A stretch of 64,000 bases of DNA, from contig WHUX01000213.1 in the NCBI GenBank assembly GCA_015179025.1, forward strand, positions 1 to 64,000, read 5' to 3'. Below the pieces are notes generated by a model. The model did not search any database, was not told the DNA's origin, and worked only from the letters and a program-made list of their open reading frames with translations. Position numbers and translations under genes: made by a program. Of this stretch, positions 46,082 through 57,600 are shown in pieces (the stretch's first letter is position 1; each line of letters begins with the position of its first letter). This DNA is from Terfezia claveryi. Lineage: Eukaryota > Ascomycota > Pezizomycetes > Pezizales > Pezizaceae.

Positions 46082-47926
46082 ATGTATATCAAATATGTGG
46101 TCCATGGTCTTGTTCTATCAGCAACAGTAGCTTCGGCCTTTAACCCATACAATAAGCCAGTTTCATCAGTACCAAAGGTCGGGAGTGTTGGTGAAACGGC
46201 TCAAAACGTGAAGCAGTGGAAGCCTTTGAAGGCACCCAGAGATGCGATATCCTTCCAACCGGTGGAGGAGAAGCCGGTGGATTTTGAGCAAATGAAGCCT
46301 TTGAGTGAGATGCATATTAAGAAAGTCCCGAGAGCAGTATGTATCTCAGAAGGTCAAGGCGGTGTAGACGGAAAGTAAGAATAATAATGTTGACGTGCTA
46401 TATTAGGATAATGCTTTACATCCCCAAATTCAAGCTGTACAACACGCCAATGCCGTTACGAAAAAGTTCCGCAAGAGAGGGATCCCAGGCCCTGATATCG
46501 ATAGAAAGCTGGCTATTCGGAATGTCATCTCGTCATTGGAAAAGCGCAACTTGAAAAGGGGACTAAACAACTTTGAGATCCTCAGGTCTGATACGCCAAC
46601 TACAGCCGATTCCATGGCCGTCGATCAAGATGGCAGTGACTTTTGTGAGCTGCCCTATGAAAGATATGCCTCAGCGGCAGCGCTAATGTAATCCGCGCTT
46701 CACAGCATACTTTTCGGAAGTTCAATTTGGCCCAAACAACAAGTCGTTCCTGCTTGTCATTGACACAGGTTCATCTGATACCTGGGTGCCATCATCCAAC
46801 TGCACTTCACAAGCATGTCGCAGGCACGAAACCTATGGACCGAGCGATTCCCACACCCTCGTTATCGAAGATAGGACATTTGAGATAAGATACGGCACTG
46901 GAAATGTTGAAGGAACAGTGGCCCGGGATGATGTCAGCTTTGCAGGGTTTAAGGTGAACATCGAGTTTGGGTTGTCCACCGTGGTCTCATCCGACTTTGT
47001 CAGCTTCCCGATTGATGGAATCATGGGTCTGGGATTCCCAGAGGCCTCACAGCAGGGTGCCAGTACCATTATGGATGTTTTAGTCAAAGCGAAACTGATT
47101 GGCAGCAAGATGTTCAGTGTTGCTCTTAGTCGAGCTACTGATGGACTGAATGATGGCGTTGTCCATTTTGGTGGCATTGACAAGTCCTACTATACTGGAG
47201 TCATGACCTACTCCAAGTCCATCTCCGATTTGGGTTACTGGGAGATTGACCTCGATGATACTGCTATTGATGGGAAAACATTAGGACTCAAGGGACGTAC
47301 TGCCATTATCGACACGGGAACTTCTCTCATTCTCCTTCCACCGGATGATGCGTATGATCTCCACCTTGCTATTGAGGGTGCAAGGACGGATGGAGATTCG
47401 TTTGCAGTGCCATGTCATACAAATAAGACTCTTGATATGACATTTTCTGGTGTTACGTACAAGATCCCGCCGATTGACTGGATTGGTGACCCAACCGCAC
47501 CTGATGGGCTGTACTGCCTCTCTCACGTCATCTCAAGGGTAAGCCGGATTACACTGCAACTGTCCATTAGCAGACATACTGACAGTTGAGCAGACTATTA
47601 CTGGCAAATCTACCTGGCTTATGGGAGATGTTTTCCTCAAGAACGTCTATTCGAACTTTGACTTTGACAAGTCTCGGATTGGTTTTGCTTACCGCGCGTC
47701 TCCAAGGGGCACTGTCAACAGACCCAACCCAATCACTACTTTCATGCTTTCTAACCCCACCAATACAGCACCTGTATCGACCGGCATGACAGGGAGCCCA
47801 AGCCCCACCAGTAGCAGTACTTCCGATTCTGGTAACAACGGTAGTAAATCAGCTGCCGTTGGAGGTTTTACTGTGCCATTTGGCTTTGTCTTTGGTGGTT
47901 TCCTCCTCGGTTTGGTGATAGTTTAA
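46082..47926 (+). CDS. Aspartic endopeptidase (family A1), probably GPI-anchored
   Basis: Four exons, 46082-46336, 46407-46644, 46706-47538 and 47594-47926, in phase, give 552 residues. A signal peptide ([19 protein letters not shown]) is followed by a long pro-segment of about 145 residues with basic pairs (TKKFRKRG). The pepsin fold starts at [19 protein letters not shown]. Catalytic aspartates are in DTGSSDTW and DTGTSLILL, with the flap tyrosine in [12 protein letters not shown]. The joint to exon 4 gives [19 protein letters not shown], the usual end of the fold. A Ser/Thr/Pro stretch and a hydrophobic C-terminus ([17 protein letters not shown]) suggest a GPI signal, as in yapsins and CtsD-like proteases of the cell surface. 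Substrate unknown. Confidence 0.92.
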
Positions 47927-48926
47927 GACTTAACCTATAGATGTATATTATTTCTAATATATCTGGAGGCGCCTTTATACACCGTGGGATAGGTGGTGTT
48001 TTTATTTATTTTTAAACATTTCTTGGGGTTTCATTCTGTATACCAACGGGCATCCGTCCCTTATTTTCTGTTCTTCCATAACAAGCCCAGAATCTTCTTT
48101 CATAATACTATTACTGGTATGCCCAGGTTTCTCCTTTTATTTTTTGTTGACTATATCTTGTTCCTTTTGTCTTGTATTGCTTTCATTTCTTCTCAAGGAT
48201 ATACTCGTTTTGACTTGTTCTTTTGCACACATACATTGCAGTGGGATCTTTGTATTTCTTTCCCTTTTTTGTTTAGGCAATAGGTAAAGAGTCCACCGCG
48301 GATGGCGAGATTGGAGGATTGTGTGTGTTTGGGTTAGCTATAACAAACATCAGCATGCTAGAGGAGTACCGTACCATATGTACATAACCCCCTTAGATAC
48401 TGCAGCCTACTTCTTCCGTCTAGATCATTAGACTCTTGAAAATACAGTACTTTCTTTAAGCCGGAGTGTAGCAGGCCTCGAGGAAGATCGTTACCCTGAG
48501 GCCAGCAGTCCTGGCTCGCCGTGGACAGACACGTGATGTGCCATCTGTAGGTTCCAGCCCACTTGAGCCTCACGTGGGTGAAGTGATCGAGAAAGACAAA
48601 AAAAGTTCAGAGCCCCTTCACACAGACACCTCCACCCCGCCTCACGCTTCGCTGCGATCCCACACCACACGCGTGAGCCAAAAGAGTGAATCCAGGAAGG
48701 CATCTGGAAGACTCTACTCAGCCTTCGTGACTGCCCCGTCTGCCTGGCTGCTGCCTGCCCTCGATTGCCGGCACTCCAAGTGCTCGTTCCTAGACTCTCC
48801 CTCTCCAGACTTGTACCTCGACCGAATAGAATACATCAACTGAACACACTGAACATCAAACAATAAACGATCCCAGCCAACACCAGCAGCAAACGCCATA
48901 GATCTCAGAAACCCGGCGAAGCGGCC
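47927..48926. other. Intergenic between protease and RTT106
   Basis: No gene supported. T-rich 3' flank of the protease (47990-48280), then the RTT106 upstream region, which has a CTCACGTGGG E-box-like site near 48569. Confidence 0.5.
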
Positions 48927-50586
48927 ATGGCGGACAAAGCTGCCTTCCTCGACACGGCTTTCCCAGCGAAGGAGCACGCAAGGCTCAGAAACTCTGCCCG
49001 GAATCTCATCGGTTCGTAACTGTGCTGCCAAAAGCAAAAACGCCCACTTCCACTCCACTCTGCTTTACTCCATTTTTCTCTTCTTTCCCGCCCTCCGTGT
49101 TGTGTGTTTGTGCATTGTATGTACATTGTGTGTGCATGCGTGTGGATATTACATCCGCGAGATTTCTTCCGAGTTGGAAAACTAATAAACCCCCTTTGCT
49201 ATCTCCACAGTGCAAAACCCAAAAATTGCCCTCCCGGTATTCAAGTCCATTGCCGAATACATCTCTCAACTGCAATCCCAAATCTCCAACCTCCAGTCCT
49301 CCCTCGCAGTAGCACAATCAGCGGCCGCTGCAGTCAAGAAGGAAGAGTCGACCTCCCCCGTCCCCATCAAGAAACGGAAGTTCGATTTAGATAATGATGC
49401 TGACATCTCCACCACCGCACCTGATACCCCCTCCTTGGAATCTACGATAACAAATGCCGCCCCACTAGCAACCCTCCCTAACCTCTCTTTCTCAGTCCCC
49501 CAGCGCAAGAAATTCAACCTCATCCTCACCACCTCCGGGATTGCAGCTACAGTCCCTACTACAGGTAAGGTAGAATGGTCGGTTGAATGGAACAAGGTCA
49601 AAACCATCTGTCTGCTTCCCGTCCCAGAAAAGGCAGTTCGCCAGGTAAACTTTGTCATCTTCCCTCATGGAGCCGACGGCGTCAACCCCGCCACAAGCAA
49701 GCTCGACGCTGCGGTGTTTACTATCCCCGAGAATACCACTCCGAAGGTAGCTTCGGGGGCCCCTGTATTGCCTGACGACGCGAGCAGCTACCAGAGCCTC
49801 TTAATATCCCTCTTCAACGCCCACGCCCCCCCGTCGGCAAAGGTTCTGTCTCCAGTAAAATCCGAATTTCAGTCTGCAGTCCCCCAGCCCCACAGAAAGG
49901 GCGAGCCGGCGTTCCATGTCAAGGCCCACCGTGGCACAAAGGAAGGCTATCTCTGGTTCCTCGAGTCTGGTATAGTCTGGGGCTTCAAGAAGCCGTTGAT
50001 GTTCATCGAGTTTGTCAGGATCGATAGTGTTTCCTACACGTCCATAACGAAACGAACGTTCAACCTCAATATCCACATTCATCTTGGGACAGACGTGGGC
50101 GGGGAGGAGCTCGAGTTTGCGATGATTGATCAAGCGGATTATACGGGGATTGATGGGTATGTGAGGAAACATCGCCTCAATGACGCGAGTATGGCTGAGA
50201 TGAGGAGGGCGGTGGTATACAATGTCAATAAACCCAAGGGGGAGAGTGGTGATGCGGAAGGAGGGGAGGCTGGGCATGCTGGGGATGAAGAGCCTACTGT
50301 GTCGGATTTACAGAGGGCGCTGGAGCAGGCGGAGGAGGAGGAGGAGGGGGAGGATTATGATCCGGGTAGGGAGGGGGAAGGGGAGGATAGTGAGGAGGAT
50401 AGTGAGGAGGAGGAGGATGACAGTGAGGAGGATAGTGGGGAAGAGGTTGATGAGGAGGAGGTGGGGGATTTGAGGGATGAGTTGGGGAGTGAGTTGGAGG
50501 AGGTGGAGGGGCGGGGGAATAGTGATGAGGAGATGGGTGGCGTGGCGAAGGCAGTTGTGGCGAGGAGGAGTAGGAGGTGGCGATGA
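48927..50586 (+). CDS. RTT106: Histone chaperone Rtt106
   Basis: Exon 1 (48927-49011) and exon 2 (49211-50586) are joined in phase through a 199-bp intron, giving 486 residues. Rtt106 deposits H3-H4, especially H3 acetylated at Lys56, during replication and in silent chromatin. The N-terminal dimerisation region (NLIVQNPKIALPVFKSIAE) is followed by a Lys/Arg linker (PIKKRKFD, a possible nuclear signal) and two PH-like domains. These contain KKFNLILTTSGI, GYLWFLESGIVWGFKKPLM and IEFVRIDSVSYTSIT. The last 100 residues are strongly acidic and repetitive (EEDSEEEEDDSEEDSGEE) and end in a basic RRSRRWR. A long acidic tail is usual in the family. The exon 1 donor (GTTCGT) is weak but needed for the frame. 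Confidence 0.93.
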
Positions 50587-51007
50587 GCGTAGGGCGGAGT
50601 TATTGGGGGATGCTGTGGGGTGAGGGGGAGAGTGGGGTGTCGAATAAAGGCATGGAGTAGGTAAAAGATAATTTATAAAGTGATATGTGGGTAGGAGTAT
50701 GAGTACTTGTCTTTGGTGTTTGATATTGGGTTTTATGAAATTGTATTAAGGGGAATAAAAATTTTAAAGCAACCATATGAATTGAGGGTAACTTGAAGCA
50801 AGAACTTTGATCAGGTATCTGAAGCATTTATTTTTTTTTCCCCATTTTTTAAAATCACACGCAATACTAGCTAGCTACAGGGCTTTTCCCATCCCGCACT
50901 GATTATTCAATCGATCCAGTAATATAATACCCCCAATCCCATGCCACTATTCAAATCCAGCACCCAAACCCACCTACCCAACCCATTTATTTTATTTACT
51001 TGTAATT
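50587..51007. other. Convergent 3' region
   Basis: RTT106 and chorismate synthase converge here. No gene seen. Confidence 0.5.
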
Positions 51008-52505
51008 TTACTCATCACCGAAAACCACGCCCTCGCCCGTCTTGCCCACCCCCGTCTCCTGGCGGGCCGCCAACCCCGCCGCCTTCAACGCCTCCTGCAC
51101 ACCGTTTCTAGCGGCCTGCCTGCTCTGCTGAATCATCACCGCATCCATGACTACGAGCGCTGCCATCGCCTCCACGATGGGGACGGCCCTCGCAACCACG
51201 CAGGGGTCGTGTCTGCCCTTTGCTGCGAGCGTGCCCTGCACGCCGTCGTAGGTGGCTGTGTTCTGTGGCTGCCCGATGGTCGCAGGGGGCTTGAATGCGA
51301 CTTTGAAGTAGATGGGTTGGGCGTTCGATATGCCGCCCTGGATTCCGCCGGAGTTGTTTGTCAGTGTGGCGAGGGCGCCGTTGGGTCCGGGGATGAAGGC
51401 ATCGTTGTGTCTAGATCCGGGGATCTCTGTTCCCAGAAAGCCAGACCCGATTTCAAAGCCCTTGGTTGCGGGGATTGATAGCATTGCGTGTGCGAGCTTG
51501 GCCTCGAGTTTGTCAAAACAGGGCTCGCCGAGGCCTGCGGGTGCGTTCCGGATTACGCATGTGACTGTCCCGCCGATGCTGTCTGCCGCGTCGCGGTACT
51601 GTGCGATTAGCGCCTCGATTTTCTTTGAGGTCTCGGTGTCGGGGCAGCGGGTGAGTGGGGATAGTGCGTCGAGTTTTTCCCGAGTGAGTGTTTGCTGTAG
51701 AGCGGAGTATTCGCTGGATAAATCCGGTGAGATGGAGCAAGGGAGATGTATGTTTCCTACGCTCGTCACAAACGCTACAATCTCCACGCCGTGGACTAGG
51801 CTAAGGTATTTCTCTGCCACCCCCGCAGCAGCGACCCTCCCGATAGTCTCTCTTGCCGAGGAGCGGCCCCCGCCAGAGGAGGCCTTCACGCCGTACTTGA
51901 GCAGGTACGTCCAGTCTGCGTGGGAAGGACGTGGGTATTGGTCCATTTCGGAGTAATCGTGGGGGCGCTGATCCTCATTTGCAACACGGAGACCGATCGG
52001 TGTGCCCAGCGTGATGCCAAACTCCGTCCCGGACTGGATGTGCACAGCGTCCTTTTCATTGCGTGGCGTCGTGAGTGCGGATTGCCCGGGGCGCCGACGA
52101 GTTAGTTGCGGTTGGAGGTCAGCGGAGGTGAGTGGGAGCCCGGGGGGGCAGCCTTCGACGATGCATCCGACGGAGAGGCAGTGCGATTCGCCATAGCTGT
52201 GGCACCAGGGGTTAGCGGAGGGGGGTTCAATTGAGGTATGTGGGGTGGGGGAGGGCCCGAAGGGGGTGGGGTTGGGGGGAGGAGGAGGGGGTAAGTGAGC
52301 CAGCCATTCTAGATATTCTTCTCTAGAAGCCCCTCAATCTCCTTTTTCATGCCGCCACTTGCCAGCCAGCCAGTAAAGCTCTCCCTCTACAACCCCCCCC
52401 CCCCAAGCACCATCTTCGAACCCCCCCCCCTCTCTCCCAAAAAAAAAAAAAAAAAAAAAAAAAAACTCACGTAGTAACCCTAAACAACGTCCCAAACGAC
52501 GACAT
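51008..52505 (-). CDS. ARO2: Chorismate synthase
   Basis: Two exons, 52505-52471 and 52196-51008, give 407 residues. The enzyme converts EPSP to chorismate, the last step of the shikimate pathway; fungal forms also reduce their own FMN. Exon 1 encodes only [12 protein letters not shown], and the joint restores [19 protein letters not shown], the first family signature. The second signature is [19 protein letters not shown] and the third is [16 protein letters not shown]. The FMN-site serine and arginine residues in the second signature are present. Length and ends are normal. The 274-bp intron (52197-52470) is the longest confident one in the window and is filled with homopolymer runs (A-run of about 26, C-runs, G-rich stretches). 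Confidence 0.96.
52197..52470 (-). repeat. Low-complexity intron of chorismate synthase
   Basis: Plus-strand reading shows G-rich runs near 52238-52290, C-runs at 52397-52406 and 52422-52430, and an A-run at 52440-52465 directly beside the 5' splice site. Such runs are rare in the neighbouring introns. Confidence 0.8.
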
Positions 52506-52678
52506 CAAATCAAATCAAATCAAATCAAAAAAAAAAAAAAAAAAGCACCACCACCAATTCAATTATCTTTTCCCCTCTTCCCCTTTTCCCACTTGACTTT
52601 TTTTTTTCGTTTGGGCTGGATGGCTGGCTGGCTGGCTGGATTGATGGATTGATGGATTGATGGATTGATGGATGGTTT
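52506..52678 (+). repeat. Microsatellites upstream of chorismate synthase
   Basis: Tandem ATCAA units are followed by an A-run (52504-52543), then GGCT units (52620-52638) and four copies of an 8-mer GGATTGAT (52637-52670). They lie in the presumed 5' untranslated or promoter DNA of the gene. Confidence 0.85.
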
Positions 52679-52727
52679 GTAGTGTGGCAGGTTGGTTTGT
52701 TTTGGTTTGTAACCCCGCGCGTGAAAC

Positions 52728-52735
52728 TCACGTGA
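52728..52735. promoter_or_regulatory. Palindromic TCACGTGA E-box
   Basis: A perfect palindrome with a CACGTG core, about 225 bp upstream of the chorismate synthase start. bHLH proteins such as Cbf1 bind this core; a role here is only possible. Confidence 0.3.
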
Positions 52736-53945
52736 TAACTATCGGGGTTTGTTGAAGGGGGGGTGGTTGGCAGAGGGCGAAGAAGGGGGTTGAGGGTAGG
52801 GGTAGTAGGTAGGTAGGTAGGTACGGAGTGAGTAGGCGAGGGAGAGTAAGGAGGTTAAGGTATTATTCTGTGGGGCTGGTGGGGGGAAGGAGGGATTGTT
52901 GGGGGGGGGTCACGTCGGGGTGGGTTGGTTCAGGGTAAATTCGGATTGCGAGAGGCGTACGTAACGCTGTTGTACAGTGAGTCTAGGCTCTCCCCCCACT
53001 CTCCTCTTTCGAGGATGTGATTTCAGATAAACACACCGAATACCGCAATTAATATAACAGATAAGTAGACATCCTTACAACGATAAATATATATATATAT
53101 AATTCTTTCCGTACTTTTGCACAAGATTATTTTTTCCCCATTTCACCACCAAAAGCTCAAGTACGCTTCGCACTTCTACCCATCAAACCCCTGCATTCCC
53201 CTCTCTGAGCCCCAAACCATGAAAAATAGGATGAGGATGGAGGAGGGCGTGGAACTGTCTCCCACCTTCACTACGTGTAGCTGTTTCAAGCAAAAAAAAG
53301 AATTTGCTCGATCTAGACAACGAGCGAGTTGTAATACTCTATTCGTAGCCATGCTATCCTACAGTGTAATGCTGAAAACTATGAATAAAGTTGATCATGG
53401 ACCCAAACGAGATGGCTTTGGTGTTCAAATTTAGTTAGGGTGCACTCCCATTATCAGTATATAATTACCATTGGGCTATTCTTGGGCTAAGGCCCAGCCC
53501 ATGATTCCCATCCACGAATAGCTCCGTCGGTTGCGATTCAATCCGTAACTACATCAACCAACAAAGCTGCAAATAATGTCATCAATTTTATATGCTCATC
53601 TTGTGCCCAAGGTCTATCCTGACCCCATGCATCAGTTACCCTGTACCCGGGAAATTAGTCTACCTTGTCTATTTCATCAATATCTGCGCCAAGCTGCATC
53701 TAGAGCTCATCCTACCCCACAATGTCTACCCGCGATTACCCATCTCCCGAGAGTTCAGCAAGGTGACAACCATCAATCAACGCGCAGCTCTGAAATTAAA
53801 CTTCCCCTCACTCGCTCAGGACGGTCTCACAGCTCGTTTCGCCGTCTCCGGTTGCGGTTCAATTCGACGCCCAGTTAACTTCCAGAATCGCAACATCCCA
53901 CTGCACTCCCGCCCCACACTCACTTTCTCAACTTCCGGACCGAAG
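52736..53945. other. Intergenic between ARO2 and the YCII gene
   Basis: No gene supported. It contains tandem TAGG units near 52808-52820 and a TATATATATAT run at 53090-53101. It is the divergent promoter region for the two flanking genes. Confidence 0.5.
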
Positions 53946-54665
53946 ATGTCGACGGATAAGAAGGCCCCACTCCACCAATTGTGCGTTCCCGCCTGTCATT
54001 CCCCTCCTAACTAGTCCTCCTGGCCCCTTCTTGCTAAGTCCCAGATGCGCCCTCTTGGGCATGGGCACCTCCAAAAGCCTCTGCATAATCCCCGACCTTC
54101 CCAACGCCCCGCGCTTGGAAGTCCGCACCGCGCACATGGAAGGCGCCGTCAAATCAGCAGTTAACGGAGACTTCATCGTTATGGGTGGTGCATACCTTAA
54201 ACACCACCCGACACCATCTGCTGACGGCAGTCCCCCCGCGGACAGGGATATCCCTTTCGCTGGTTCCGCTATAGTGGTGATAGCTGAAAGTAAGGAGGAG
54301 GTAATGAGAAAAATCCGGGAGGACCCGTACACCAAGGGGGGAGTGTGGGATGCAGATAATGCTAGGGTATGGTCGTGAGTCTTCCCATATTTTTTTGCGC
54401 CCTCCATGCTCTATTTTGGACCTATTTGGAAGAATAGGGAGGTCTTCAGTTGTTTCTGCGCCCCCCACATCACTCGGGTTACCCCACAATTTTTATCGCT
54501 AGGGCCCGCCCTGCACCGGAAGGAGTGAAGACCGGTTGTATGGAGTGAGCACATGTTAATGTTGCTTCTTGTTCCACATCCCACAGATACAAAACCGTAT
54601 TCGCTGCCCCTCCCCACCCCGCCGCGATATTCGAGAAAGAGCCAGATACTGGCGCGGCGGAGTAG
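53946..54665 (+). CDS. YCII-related (YciI-like) domain protein
   Basis: Three exons, 53946-53980, 54045-54374 and 54587-54665, in phase, give 147 residues. The joint gives APLHQLCALLGMGTSKSL; the YCII-type fold is then seen as LCIIPDLPNAPRLEVRTAH, then VNGDFIVMGGAYL, FAGSAIVVIAESKEEV and REDPYTKGGVWD. The His after the first strand and the DPY near the end are the usual conserved positions. Fungal members are of unknown biochemical role; bacterial relatives are small dimeric alpha-beta proteins. The final exon (YKTVFAAPPHPAAIF) was joined through a GTGAGT donor and a CCCACAG acceptor; the 212-bp intron is longer than average. A start further upstream with a targeting peptide cannot be excluded. 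Confidence 0.85.
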
Positions 54666-57600
54666 GGATTGCGATCGGCACCAAGGCTGAATTCTGTAGG
54701 CTAATTAAACAATCAATCGTAAATGTACCCTTGATTTCCAACCGAACCGGATCGGATCAGAGCGAGAAGCAGTCCTCGGAGCTCTCAATCAGCTATGCTG
54801 CGCCGTGCTCCTTGTCCCCATGCCGCACAAAGTTTGTTAGAGCCAACCGAGGCCCTGTCGGTAGACAGTTTGGAATACGAACTGATATTTTTGCATCCCA
54901 GCATGTTGGATAGCTTAATTGCTATACAAGAGTTTCAGGTATCTGTTGACATCACCATGATCCCTGAGCTCTCCGATTCGATGAGAAAGCTGTACCTGGT
55001 AAACGAACGTTGAAATACATCTATATATCGTATCGCGGCTGAGAATGCATGAGTTACAGTACCTAAGCGAAAGGTTCTAGTTAGCACGAGAAACTTCACA
55101 CATGTTGGCCTCGACATGCATAAAAAAAGGAAATCCTGCCAATTTGAGAATAGATATTGACTTGCAATTGTTACCCCGTACACCACACCCACTCAGAAGT
55201 AAGTGTACCTACCGGTACTCCTCATCTATGTTGCAGGCCAGGGCCGCATCTGGCTCACGGTGTATCTTGTCAAGAACAAAGAAAGTCAACCAGATGTCCA
55301 TGTGCATAATATCCAAGGGTGTAATTAAGGTTCATTCCACTGACGTAAGGAACTTACCTGGCAGGTATCCCCGGCACTTCGAAGCTCCTGCGAATTCTGT
55401 AATCTCGAACGTTAGTATAAGAATCGTGATCGCATATTTTATACGGTATGTAGTATTTTCTGGGCTAATTCCATCGGTTGATAGTCATGTGATGTAAGCA
55501 AGCCGCATGCAGGAGCCACATCCCCAACTACCGACCCTCTAGAGTTAGTCCAAAATGCATTGCCGTTGCATTTACCAATGATTATTGTCTCATGCATGCC
55601 CCTATCCCGAGCTTCAGACAACTCATGACCCCATTTCTTGACTGCAGCCATGGCATGTCCATCCGATCTTTAGCTTCCTGAAGATATCTTTTTTTCCATC
55701 TGCCAGAGGCCAGGCTTTCGGGCGTAATTGACCGTAGAACCTGCGTCGGTCCACATATAGCCCTCCACGATTACTATGTATGTCTGCCGTTGAGTACTGG
55801 CGCGGATCTAAGTAAGAGGGGGAAGCAGAAAATTCTGCAGTATATCCGTGTTTGAGTATGGACAAATTTTCTCACTCTGCAACTGCTAGAGATCTTGAGC
55901 TGCTGCTCCTCCAACAGCGTGATGAATCTCAATTTGTGAATTCCGAGTATTGGCAGTGTTGTCCTGGCAGCGTGGCGGAGACTGCAGGTGGAGAAGGGAC
56001 AAATTTTGAACGCACCCCCAGTCAACTGCATGTATAGGAAGGCTTCGGGCCTGGGTGAAAATGAGGACCTCAGCACTTGGGACAATGTGCCCCCATATTT
56101 GCTTCTCAACATCTGTTTAAATACAGTGCCACAGAGTTTGCGGTGCAGACACAGGTGTGGCATGTAGGCACCTGCCCTATTATATGCGCCAACGATGAGT
56201 GTAGAGCACCAAGACAAAAGTGGGGGGTGCTGTGCATGCCTGCTTGTGGGGAGATACTGTCATTGTCATTGGAGTCGATATTGGCAGTGACAGATTAGAC
56301 GATTGCTTTTCTGGTGCCGGATGTATTGAGAATGAAGAATTCCTAGCAGGCTGTGCGCTTTGGTCCTACCTTCATATTGGGAGCATCGGGTGCTGCAATA
56401 GCCTACCTATGTATCTTGATAGAACAAGCTCTCGATGCAAGTGTCCAGTACTCATCAGCGAAAACCAAATTTGATAGTCTGACTAAAGGTTTGACCACGT
56501 CAGCTTCCCCAATTTATTTATTCGTTAAATCTGTGTACGTATACGGCCAAAAACTGTCAGTGAATGTATAGTCCATATATAATACTACTCAAATTACAAA
56601 CCATACATAGTACATTTGATAAAGCAGTGGTGAAGAGGAGTGGTGAAGTAGGGAACATGTATCTATGCAGCAGCATTTCTTCAGGCATCGAACTTATTCT
56701 CCGTGACTTAGTGGTCCAGAAGCATGTGAACGAACAGAAAGAATGCCATTGGTGGTACCTTTTAAAACTAAATCATGCTAATGGTTCGATGCTTCTAATA
56801 TAGATCCAACCTCGCCATCGACGTTAAGCCGACACGTAGCAAACCTACTGGTTAGAGTCGTTTATGTAGGTGACATATTGCAAGGCTCATGACCCGAATT
56901 TGCGGGAGCGATAGGTAGGTCTAGACCGACGCAGAACTAGGTTCTATGTAGAGCGGTTCGGTAAACCGCGAATCAAAATCTGTGGTAATCAATGTCAGCA
57001 GTAAGCCTCGTTTATCACAACAATAAAGAGCTCTTTCTTGGGGAAACAATAATTTATATCCAGGGTTCAGATTCGGCTTGCCAGACCTGGTTATTGGCAC
57101 TAGGGACTACCTCTTTATACGGGTACGAAATATTCAAGACGACTAGGTTCTCACTAAATAAACCCCATAATTCTCGGTAGGAACCCCTTGAAATGGTCTT
57201 CATACGACCTGACTCTTCTGGCCTAGCAGCACTGGCCTGGCGTGATTCCATCTGGGATTTTGTGCATCCTCATGTATGTGTTGTTGCGAGGAAGTTTCAG
57301 GTGCATGAAACTATAGCTACCGGTACCAGGTATGTAAAGTACTTTACCAGTAATGAAGACAGTCTTGCTTTGCTCCATCTTATTCGTTGGCTCCTTTGGG
57401 GTTGGCCTGTTCCTTTTGTTAGCACAACTTTGCTATTGGTCAGGACAATAAACATACACTATGTAGGAAATAAACAGGCAACAATGAACGCTATGCCGGT
57501 TGCTGATGCCTCTACATATAGATCTCGGTCGATGGGCTACTGGCAAGCCAAGTGTCGAGTGAAGACTTACTGAAATCATGCAGACTTGATTCTAGACCAG

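Noticed and set aside
55439..56571. Several frames of 60-147 codons on both strands
   Set aside because: Overlapping, often without ATG, and with composition typical of chance frames in non-coding DNA.
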